Notes under the pieces: model-generated
Told to the model about the DNA's origin: nothing
Seen by the model: the letters and a program-made list of their open reading frames with translations, nothing else
The model's database searches: none
Program-made: the position numbers and the translations under genes
Source: Bacteroidota bacterium
Lineage (GTDB): Bacteria; Bacteroidota; Bacteroidia; Palsa-965
Direction of reading: 5' to 3'
Length of the DNA: 64,000 nucleotides
Assembly: GCA_016194975.1 (NCBI GenBank)
Contig: JACQAM010000004.1
Coordinates: 1-64,000 of the forward strand
Shown here: one piece after another, positions 17,863 to 24,764 of the stretch
Layout: the number at the start of each line of letters is the position of its first letter
Position numbering within the stretch: the first letter of the stretch is position 1

Positions 17863-18762
17863 GTGAACAGAACTTTTCTTGCTCACCTTTCTCTCTTCAC
17901 TGCAATGGCGATCTACGCTGCGGGATTCACCATCATCAAAGAGGTTACACCTTCACACATTTCTCCGATAGGATTTGTTGTACTGCGATTACTTGGCGCT
18001 ACTCCACTGCTCTGGTTAACGGGAATGATCGTTGGAGAAAAAATGGCGCGGAAAGATATTCTCAAATGCGCTTTGCTTTCTTTATTCGGAGTTTCCATCA
18101 ACCAATCGCTGTTCGTGAAAGGAATGAGTCTTACTTCACCCATCAGCGGTGCGATCATCATGATCACTTCTCCACTGCTGGTACTGATCCTCGGAAATAT
18201 TATTCTGAAAGAAAAAATAACATGGCAGCGGTTAACCGGAATAATTGTCGGGCTTGGCGGCGCGGTTTTCCTGGTGATGATGAATCTCCGTAACACTGTT
18301 TCTGCAAAAGCAGATTCACCTGTTGGAGATATTTTCATTTTCATCAATGCCATCTCATGGGGAATTTTCTTAGTGCTGGTTAAACCGATGATGCAGAAAT
18401 ACCATACGATCACTATTCTCAAATGGGTTTTCCTTTTCGGCATGGTGATCATTGTTCCGCTGGGAACATCCGATGTAATGAAAGTGAACTGGCATGAAGT
18501 GGATGGACACACCTGGTTCAATATTTGTTTTGTTGTTTTTGCTGTTACGTATTTCGCTTACATTCTGAATACACTTGCATTGAAGGCGCTGAGTCCGACG
18601 GTGGTGAGCGCATACATTTATCTTCAACCGGTTTTGGCGGCTGCTATTGCATTGTACCTTGGAAAAGATGTACTCTCGTGGCAAAAAATTGTTTCTGCGT
18701 TGATGATCTTCAGTGGCGTGACACTGGCGAGCCAGAATAAAAAGAGCGCGGCTGCCCAATGA
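17863..18762 (+). CDS. EamA/DMT-family transporter
   Basis: About 299 residues from GTG 17863. This start is chosen because the open frame upstream to 17764 consists only of the foldback repeat, and because TACCTTAG (one base off the -7 box) lies just before the GTG. There are ten predicted transmembrane helices in two EamA halves (AMAIYAAGFTIIKEVTPS, PTVVSAYIYLQPVLAAAIAL). The PxGFVVLRLLGATPLLWL and SPISGAIIMITSPLLVLILG segments are typical of the drug/metabolite exporter superfamily (RhaT/YdcZ-like). The substrate cannot be predicted. Confidence 0.88.
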   Translation: MNRTFLAHLSLFTAMAIYAAGFTIIKEVTPSHISPIGFVVLRLLGATPLLWLTGMIVGEKMARKDILKCALLSLFGVSINQSLFVKGMSLTSPISGAIIMITSPLLVLILGNIILKEKITWQRLTGIIVGLGGAVFLVMMNLRNTVSAKADSPVGDIFIFINAISWGIFLVLVKPMMQKYHTITILKWVFLFGMVIIVPLGTSDVMKVNWHEVDGHTWFNICFVVFAVTYFAYILNTLALKALSPTVVSAYIYLQPVLAAAIALYLGKDVLSWQKIVSALMIFSGVTLASQNKKSAAAQ

Positions 18763-18773
18763 AAACGGGAGAC

Positions 18774-18856
18774 GGAAGATGGCTTTACTTCAATTATAGA
18801 AATTAATATTTTCTTCGAATGCAGGAATTTGTTCCATCCTTCAACATCCATCTTCC
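18774..18856. repeat. Intergenic foldback upstream of yicC
   Basis: Arms GGAAGATGG (18774-18782) and CCATCTTCC (18848-18856), with a second inner pair around GGAATTTG/CAAATTCC-like words. The spacer after it is made of ATTCGTA words (18858-18915) belonging to the same word family as other spacers in the window. Confidence 0.45.
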
Positions 18857-18916
18857 ATTCGTATATTCGCACCAATTCGTATTCCGTACTTTCGTAAAAT
18901 CCGTAATTCGTACTCT

Positions 18917-19783
18917 ATGAAATCAATGACCGGTTATGGCAAATCCGTTTGTGAATTGCCGCAGAAAAAAGTAACGATCGAGATCCGCTCGCTCAATAGC
19001 AGGCAACTCGATCTGAATCTGCGCATGCCTTCGGTTTATCGTGAGAAGGAATCGGATATCCGCTCCGAGATCTCAAAAAATGCGGAGCGCGGCAAAATAG
19101 ATTTTTCAATTTTCATTGAATCGACGATGGAAGAACCGGCGGCCACCATCAACCAGTCTCTTGCCGCATCTTATCATAAAGAGTTGAAAAAACTTTCGAA
19201 ACATCTCGGTGAAAAAAGCGACAATCTCCTTTCCATTGTGATGCGCCTGCCTGATGTGCTAAAAAATGAAAGACAAGAACTGGATGAGAAAGAATGGAAG
19301 CTGGTAAATAAATCGATTGCAGAAGCATTGCAGTCTTTTTCAAAATTCCGCGCTGATGAAGGAAAAACGCTGTCGAAAGAATTCACTTCGCGCATTCATC
19401 TCATTCTTGAAAAACTGGAAGGAATCATTGCACTCGATCCGCAGCGTGCGGCGAATGTGCGCGAGCGGCTGGAAAAAAACCTGGCAGAAGCTGTGGCAAG
19501 AGAGAACGTCGACAAGAATCGTTTCGAGCAGGAACTCATTTATTACCTCGAGAAACTCGACATCACGGAAGAAAAACTGCGATTGAAAACACATTGTGAT
19601 TATTTTCTGAAGACGATGAAAGAAGATTCCAACGGCAGAAAACTCGGTTTCATTTCGCAGGAAATAGGAAGAGAAATAAATACGATTGGATCAAAAGCGA
19701 ATGATGCGGGAATTCAGAAACTCGTTGTGGAAATGAAGGATGAACTGGAGAAGATAAAAGAACAATTGTTGAACGTATTATAG
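18917..19783 (+). CDS. YicC-family endoribonuclease
   Basis: 288 residues. The N-terminal MKSMTGYGK and IEIRSLNSRQLDLNLRMP are the signature of YicC, followed by a coiled-coil middle and the conserved C-terminal DUF1732 region (FLKTMKEDSNGRKLGFISQEIGREINTIGSKAND). YicC proteins form a homohexameric, metal-dependent endoribonuclease acting on small RNAs and mRNAs. The order yicC-gmk-nadD is a familiar Bacteroidota cluster. Here a four-helix-bundle gene is inserted between yicC and gmk. TACTTTCG upstream is a one-mismatch -7 box. Confidence 0.93.
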   Translation: MKSMTGYGKSVCELPQKKVTIEIRSLNSRQLDLNLRMPSVYREKESDIRSEISKNAERGKIDFSIFIESTMEEPAATINQSLAASYHKELKKLSKHLGEKSDNLLSIVMRLPDVLKNERQELDEKEWKLVNKSIAEALQSFSKFRADEGKTLSKEFTSRIHLILEKLEGIIALDPQRAANVRERLEKNLAEAVARENVDKNRFEQELIYYLEKLDITEEKLRLKTHCDYFLKTMKEDSNGRKLGFISQEIGREINTIGSKANDAGIQKLVVEMKDELEKIKEQLLNVL

Positions 19784-19811
19784 TTTTTCTACACTTGCGT
19801 CCCTTTTTATT

Positions 19812-19842
19812 CAAGATTCAAGATTCAAGATTTTTTTAAGTT
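19812..19842. repeat. TCAAGATT triplet repeat, left flank of four-helix-bundle gene
   Basis: Three tandem copies of ATTCAAGATT-like units run into a T-tract. The inverse word (AATCTTGAAT) occurs at 20267-20277 on the other side of the gene, so the two flanks form an inverted pair. Confidence 0.55.
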
Positions 19843-19863
19843 TTATTATTAATTTATTTTTTT

Positions 19864-20259
19864 ATGGCTAGCTACAAACGATTTGAAGATTTGCCCGTTT
19901 GGCAGAAATCAAGAGTATTCGCAAAAGATGCTGACTCGTTGATCAGAAACTCCCTCATTAAAACAAACTTTAAGCTGAAAGACCAGATGAGCGGCTCTTC
20001 CGGATCGGTGATGGATAATATTGCGGAGGGATTTGAACGCGGTGGCAACAAAGAATTCACAAATTTCCTATCGTACTCAAAAGGTTCGGCGGGGGAATTC
20101 CGGTCACAACTTTACAGGTGTCTCGATTGTGGTTACATCACGCAGGAAGAATTTGACAAATTGAAGATGGATGCCGAAAGAATCAGTGGCGAACTGGAGG
20201 GATTCATCAATTACCTGAATAATTCTGGGCGAAAAGGTCATAAATTTGCCAACAGATAA
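19864..20259 (+). CDS. Four-helix-bundle protein (23S rRNA intervening-sequence/S23 family)
   Basis: 131 residues. RFEDLPVWQKSRVFAKD at the start and the conserved centre (KLKDQMSGSSGSVMDNIAEGFERGGNKEF, shown here only in part as NIAEGFERG) are diagnostic of the IVS/S23 family. FLSYSKGSAGEFRSQLY and a C-terminal helix follow. The fold is a pentameric four-helix bundle, related to the Avd accessory protein of diversity-generating retroelements, but its role as a stand-alone gene is unknown. It is bracketed by inverted TCAAGATT/AATCTTGA repeats and interrupts the yicC-gmk pair, which suggests it moves as a small cassette. Confidence 0.9.
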   Translation: MASYKRFEDLPVWQKSRVFAKDADSLIRNSLIKTNFKLKDQMSGSSGSVMDNIAEGFERGGNKEFTNFLSYSKGSAGEFRSQLYRCLDCGYITQEEFDKLKMDAERISGELEGFINYLNNSGRKGHKFANR

Positions 20260-20261
20260 TT

Positions 20262-20297
20262 TTCAATCTTGAATTTTCAATTTTGAATGTTGAATCC
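20262..20297. repeat. AATTTTCAATCTTGAA repeats, right flank of four-helix-bundle gene
   Basis: Tandem ATTTTCAATCTTGA / ATTTTCAATTTTGA units between the four-helix-bundle stop and the gmk start. They are the inverse of the TCAAGATT units at 19812-19842. Confidence 0.55.
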
Positions 20298-20299
20298 GG

Positions 20300-20860
20300 A
20301 TGGAAGGCAAACTCATAATATTTTCTGCACCCAGCGGCGCGGGTAAAACCACGATCGTTCATCACCTGCTGAAAACTTTTCCTACTCTGGAATTCTCTGT
20401 TTCTGCAACCAGCCGCAAACCTCGTGGCGACGAACAATTTGGTGTCGATTATTATTTTTATTCCGAAGATGAATTCCGTGCGCGCGTGGCAAATAATGAA
20501 TTCGTGGAATGGGAAGAAGTTTATCCGGGACAATTGTATGGTACACTTTATTCAGAAGTGGAACGCATCTGGAGAAAAGGCCATCATGTGATCTTTGATG
20601 TGGATGTGCAAGGCGGACTCACCCTGAAAAAAAAATATGCGGAAAAAGCGCTGGCCATTTTTGTGCGCCCGCCTTCGATTGAAATACTCGAAAAAAGACT
20701 GCGGCGGCGTGCTACTGAACCGGAAGAAAAAATAAAAATTCGCGTAATGAAAGCTACTTCAGAAATGCAATTTGCGCCTTCGTTTGATTTTACGCTGGTC
20801 AATGAAAATCTCGAAAAAGCTTTTATCGAAGCGGAAGGATTGGTCAGAAAATTCCTGTAG
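20300..20860 (+). CDS. gmk: Guanylate kinase
   Basis: 186 residues. Phosphorylates GMP to GDP with ATP in the cytoplasm. The P-loop APSGAGKTTIVHHLL is at residues 10-24. The GMP-binding region is SVSATSRKPRGDE and DYYFYSEDEF, followed by the lid (YPGQLYGTLYSEVE), VIFDVDVQGGL, and the RLRRRATEPEEKIKIRV segment. The length is normal. It has seven bases of spacing to nadD, so they are co-transcribed. Confidence 0.96.
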   Translation: MEGKLIIFSAPSGAGKTTIVHHLLKTFPTLEFSVSATSRKPRGDEQFGVDYYFYSEDEFRARVANNEFVEWEEVYPGQLYGTLYSEVERIWRKGHHVIFDVDVQGGLTLKKKYAEKALAIFVRPPSIEILEKRLRRRATEPEEKIKIRVMKATSEMQFAPSFDFTLVNENLEKAFIEAEGLVRKFL

Positions 20861-20866
20861 TACTCT

Positions 20867-21442
20867 ATGAAAGTCGGCTTATTATTCGGAAGTTTCAATC
20901 CTGTTCACATCGGGCATCTGGCTCTCGCAAATTATATGCTGGAGTACACGGATCTTGATCGTGTGTGGTTCGTTGTATCGCCACACAACCCGCTGAAGGA
21001 TAAAAAAACTTTACTCAGTGATGTGCAGCGTTTGCAGATGGTGCGGCTGGCAATCGGAGATCATGCGCACATGAAAGCAAGTAATATTGAATTCGATCTT
21101 CCGCAACCTTCTTACACGGTGAACACGCTGGCTTACCTGAAAGAAAAATATCCGGATGATGAATTCGCATTGATCATGGGTGCTGATAATTTAGAGACAC
21201 TTCACAAGTGGAAAAATTATGAATTCATCCTGGAACATCATCGAATTTTAGTTTACCCGCGCAAAGGCCACGACGGCGGAAAACTGAAAGATCATCCGTC
21301 TGTTTCTTTCACCAATGCGCCTCAACTGGAAATATCCGCTTCGTTTCTGCGTGAAGGGCTGAAAGCAAAAAAAGACCTGCGCCATTTTTTCCCGGGCGAA
21401 GTCTGGAATTTTGTGAAGACGATGAATTTCTACCAGAAATAA
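20867..21442 (+). CDS. nadD: Nicotinate-nucleotide adenylyltransferase
   Basis: 191 residues. Transfers AMP from ATP to nicotinate mononucleotide in NAD synthesis. It carries GLLFGSFNPVHIGHLALAN (the GxFNPxHxGH nucleotidyltransferase signature), FVVSPHNPLKDKK, the FALIMGADNLETLHKWKNY region, and the C-terminal ISASFLREGLKAKKDLRHFFP, where the usual S-S-T/S-x-[IL]R motif is expected. The window also has tryptophan 2,3-dioxygenase, but no other NAD-pathway gene. Confidence 0.95.
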   Translation: MKVGLLFGSFNPVHIGHLALANYMLEYTDLDRVWFVVSPHNPLKDKKTLLSDVQRLQMVRLAIGDHAHMKASNIEFDLPQPSYTVNTLAYLKEKYPDDEFALIMGADNLETLHKWKNYEFILEHHRILVYPRKGHDGGKLKDHPSVSFTNAPQLEISASFLREGLKAKKDLRHFFPGEVWNFVKTMNFYQK

Positions 21443-21513
21443 TTTTCGTGTAAAAGATTCTTGCTTTGTTCAGATAAATCAATTTAATTAGTCCTCTCTA
21501 ATTCACTTCCCCC

Positions 21514-21906
21514 GTGAACAAAACCGTTCAACACCGCACAGGTACCATTTCTCTTATTGGAGATATTTATCATTTTCAGATCAATGAAGGTGTGGAAATT
21601 GAATTGCAGGATGCGATCGAATTAGTGGAGATCGGTACGCGGCTGACCAAAGGTTTGCGCGTTGGCGCGCTCGTGGACGGGCGGTCGGGGTACACGGATA
21701 CGAACGAAGCAAGAAAATATTTCGCTGAGAAAACTGCGCAACAACAATTCCTTGCAGTGGCTGTTATCACACGCGCACTTCCTCAACGCCTGCTCGTGAA
21801 TTTTTACATCAATGTAAATCAGCCGAATGTTCCTACAAAAATGTTCACCGATGAAGAGAGTGCGATGAAGTGGCTGAGAGAACAATTAGACGGAGAAAAA
21901 AAATAA
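21514..21906 (+). CDS. STAS/DUF7793-like protein of unknown function
   Basis: 130 residues starting at GTG 21514. Small soluble alpha/beta protein (GDIYHFQINEGVEIELQDAIELVEIG, VGALVDGRSGYTDTNEARKYFAE, FLAVAVITRALPQRLLVNFY, MFTDEESAMKWLREQL). The alternation of strand and helix and the 'A..WL' end resemble the SpoIIAA/STAS-like domain of Bacteroidota proteins now grouped as DUF7793. It lacks an obvious phosphorylatable serine motif. Such domains can be targets of SpoIIE-type phosphatases, two of which are in this window, but a link is speculative. Confidence 0.65.
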   Translation: MNKTVQHRTGTISLIGDIYHFQINEGVEIELQDAIELVEIGTRLTKGLRVGALVDGRSGYTDTNEARKYFAEKTAQQQFLAVAVITRALPQRLLVNFYINVNQPNVPTKMFTDEESAMKWLREQLDGEKK

Positions 21907-21950
21907 CCGCCGTCCCTTCTGCATATTTATCAGCGTGAACGACGGTTATT
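21902..21950. terminator. Hairpin between convergent genes
   Basis: Arms AATAACCGCCGT (21902-21913) and ACGACGGTTATT (21939-21950), 12 bp with one mismatch. The left arm overlaps the stop of the 21514 gene. Confidence 0.55.
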
Positions 21951-21964
21951 CATTTACAATTTTA

Positions 21965-24658
21965 TTATTCGATCACCAAGCGCTTCACGGCAGTTCCTTT
22001 TTCTGTTTTCACCTGTACCATGTAAACTCCTTTCGCAAGTGAAGAGAGATCCATTTTTTCTGTGAAGATTCCTGCGCCTGCATTTTCCGTTTTTTCATAG
22101 GCAATTTGTCCGATCGCATCAAAAACTTTCACTTCTATTTTTCCGGAAATTAAAACCTGAATATTCAACTGGAAATTTCCATCATTAGGATTCGGCGCTA
22201 TACTGAAAGAATTCTGTAATAAATTATCCTGGGCAATTCCATTCGGGTTAGCCGTATTGATATTTGAAAGTGCATTGCTGTAATCGAGCGGTTGATAAGA
22301 AGAATTGATCGTGCGCGATGGCGCGCATCCACCGAATGGATGAACTGCTTCTACCAGATAATAATTCACACCCGCAGGTGGCGCCGGATCATTATAAATG
22401 GTGGTTGATGTAACGGTGGTAAGCAGTGAGAGTGTGCTGATGGATGTGCCCCGATAAATATTGTATTGCGTAACCGGCAATCCTTCGTAAGCTGTCCATG
22501 CAAGATCGAATCCTCCTGTTCCGTCTGGAGTGGTCTGCAGGAAAATTGTTCGGTGATGATAACTCGTATCCGATTCCTGCCCGCAAGGATTCACTGTTGT
22601 GATCACATATCGGTCGGCATTCAATTGTGGAGTAGAAGCCATATCCGTGTAAGTCGTGAATTGCGAAATAGGTTGTGAAGCAAGAAGTGCATACTGGCCC
22701 GTTATAGGATTCTCCTTGTAAATATTGTAGTAACCATTCAACGGAGAACCCCATCTTTCCCATATCACAACATTTTTATCGAGCGCAGTATCCACGCTCA
22801 CAAAACAAATCTGCTCGTTGTAATAATTCAATGTATCAAGGATCACCTGGAAAGTATCCTGCGCGGTCATACATGCATTTGATGCAGTAACGGTGTAAGT
22901 AATGTTCATGCCGGTATTGCTGAGTGGATCATAAATATTCGGATTGTTCAGCGATGAAGAAGGAGACCAGGAATAAGTTGCATTCGGGTCATTCGAATAA
23001 GCACTCAATTGAATCGTATCTCCGCAATAAAAATATCCGAGCGTTCCTGCGTAAACCCAAAGCGCAAATGCAGTTACACTTGTTGTACCGGTGTAAGAAC
23101 ATCCAGATGCATCAGTCACTGTAACTGTATAGGATCCGACAGGAAGACCGGAAATATTCTGCGTAGTTTGTCCGCCGGGTTGCCAGAGATAAGTATAAGG
23201 AGCAGTTCCTCCATTGGGGAAAGCAGACGCGGCGCCATTATTTCCATTACAGGTATCAGGTGCTGCACTAACCACTGCAGAGAAACTTGAATTATTCGCC
23301 ACAAAAACAGAATCTGTATTCATGCATCCGGAACCAACATCGGTTACCGCCACATAATAATTTCCTGAAATAAGTCCGTTTGCTGTTGCATTCGTCCCTC
23401 CCGACGGCGACCAGTTGTAAGTGAACGGACCTGTTCCGCCGGAAACATTCACAGTTGCACTTCCTGCAGACGAACACGTAACTCCAACCGAAGACATAGT
23501 GAGCACTGCACCTGTGTAACTGACCGTGACACTTGCTGAAGCGCAATCGCTTCCATCCTGCACAAACACCGAATAATTTCCCGCAGCGAGATTGGTCGCA
23601 GTAGAAGTTGTTTGTCCGCCCGGCAACCAGAGATACGTATAATTTCCACTGCCCCCTGTAACATTCACCGATGCACTTCCATTCCCATTGCAATTATCCG
23701 GAATAGAAGAAGTGGAAAGAGAAAGATTGGTTGCAACAGGTGTACACGAAGAACAGGTTGTTTTAAAATACAACCCGGCAACAGCGAGCGTGTAGCAATC
23801 TCCCCCATTATCATTCAGCGAGTAATTACAGGTTGCCTGTCCGTTCGTGACATTTGTTACAGTTGAAATTTCATTCCACCAGTTGAATTGCGGAGTGGGG
23901 ACCGTTACGCCGTTCATGATCACCGTGTACGTGTTGAACTGCATATCACCAACAAGACAGAACGCGGTACCTGAAGTAGAATTCGCGCATGCATTCACAT
24001 TCATCATCGTGTGACTCATGGGCCCGGACGCGACCGTATGACAACCATCGTCCATCACGAGTGTTCCTGTCCAGTTTGCCGAAGGATCACTGTAAATTAC
24101 TATGAGTGTTGCGCCTTCCACATCGACCGTTGCAGTGTTGGTACTCACAGGAAGTCCGCTCAGTGAATAAATTCCGGGACCTGTAATGCAGGAAGTAACA
24201 TCTGCTCTCCACACATGTGTTCCGTTCATTCCCCAGCAAACGTCAATGGAATTTCCGATATCCGTCATCGGAAAATTTGTGGTAGTAGTGGAAGGATCGG
24301 TAATGGTTGCTGTGATTGACGGAGCAACACCGAGAGCTTCTGTGTACAAATAAGCTTTGAGAACAGTTGCACACGCGGGCATGGCTACCGTAAGCGGCGC
24401 AGGTTGTGCAATTCCTATTGGAACAAAACGCTGGCCGAGACGCTGCGATGACATGCAATAATTTAATCCGCAGGCGGTGTTACTGTAAATATTATTCAGC
24501 GTATCGTTTCCATTCTGTGGAGTGACGACAGGTCCGACCAGTCGCTGCGTATGATTATGCTGCGCGGCCCATGCGGCGGTTCCGATCTGAGGAATTTGCG
24601 CGGCAATAAATGCCGGAAGAAAAACTGCAGCAATAATTACCTTTTGAATTTTTTTCAT
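21965..24658 (-). CDS. Large T9SS exoprotein with SprB repeats (paralogue A)
   Basis: About 897 residues from ATG 24658 (signal peptide VIIAAVFLPAFIAAQ). The N-terminal 300 residues form a conserved domain (QIGTAAWAAQHNHTQR ... CGLNYCMSSQRLGQRF ... IVIYSDPSANWTGTLVMDDGCH) that looks like a lectin-type beta-sandwich or DUF3344-like domain. Three or four SprB repeats follow (GGSGNYTYLWLPGGQTTSTA, GGTGPFTYNWSPSGGTNATA, GGTAPYTYLWQPGGQTTQNI). After these come Ig/FnIII-like domains and a T9SS type A sorting domain (SFSIAPNPNDGNFQLNI ... GVYMVQVKTEKG). It is probably a cell-surface adhesin or gliding-related protein. The ORF is open 17 codons upstream, without homology. Confidence 0.88.
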   Translation of the reverse strand: MKKIQKVIIAAVFLPAFIAAQIPQIGTAAWAAQHNHTQRLVGPVVTPQNGNDTLNNIYSNTACGLNYCMSSQRLGQRFVPIGIAQPAPLTVAMPACATVLKAYLYTEALGVAPSITATITDPSTTTTNFPMTDIGNSIDVCWGMNGTHVWRADVTSCITGPGIYSLSGLPVSTNTATVDVEGATLIVIYSDPSANWTGTLVMDDGCHTVASGPMSHTMMNVNACANSTSGTAFCLVGDMQFNTYTVIMNGVTVPTPQFNWWNEISTVTNVTNGQATCNYSLNDNGGDCYTLAVAGLYFKTTCSSCTPVATNLSLSTSSIPDNCNGNGSASVNVTGGSGNYTYLWLPGGQTTSTATNLAAGNYSVFVQDGSDCASASVTVSYTGAVLTMSSVGVTCSSAGSATVNVSGGTGPFTYNWSPSGGTNATANGLISGNYYVAVTDVGSGCMNTDSVFVANNSSFSAVVSAAPDTCNGNNGAASAFPNGGTAPYTYLWQPGGQTTQNISGLPVGSYTVTVTDASGCSYTGTTSVTAFALWVYAGTLGYFYCGDTIQLSAYSNDPNATYSWSPSSSLNNPNIYDPLSNTGMNITYTVTASNACMTAQDTFQVILDTLNYYNEQICFVSVDTALDKNVVIWERWGSPLNGYYNIYKENPITGQYALLASQPISQFTTYTDMASTPQLNADRYVITTVNPCGQESDTSYHHRTIFLQTTPDGTGGFDLAWTAYEGLPVTQYNIYRGTSISTLSLLTTVTSTTIYNDPAPPAGVNYYLVEAVHPFGGCAPSRTINSSYQPLDYSNALSNINTANPNGIAQDNLLQNSFSIAPNPNDGNFQLNIQVLISGKIEVKVFDAIGQIAYEKTENAGAGIFTEKMDLSSLAKGVYMVQVKTEKGTAVKRLVIE
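21967..22197 (-). repeat. Near-identical sorting-domain coding repeat, copy A
   Basis: 231 bp encoding the T9SS sorting domain. Aligned without gaps to 24767-24997, with about seven differences, while the rest of the two genes has clearly diverged. Confidence 0.85.
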
Positions 24659-24764
24659 GATGCTTTTTTTATGCAATTGCAATTTATTTTTTCGGGATAT
24701 TATCTCCAATGTTCTGCATCATCTTTTGTAAAAAAATCAGAAGCAGTTAAAAGATCATTCTATT

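Noticed and set aside
17913-18521. 202-residue minus-strand open frame
   Set aside because: Antisense of the EamA transporter; hydrophobic codons read backward, no homology.
22190-24660. SprB repeats as a CRISPR or tandem DNA array
   Set aside because: The repeats are protein-level, about 80-90 residues each and divergent in DNA; no short identical repeats with spacers.
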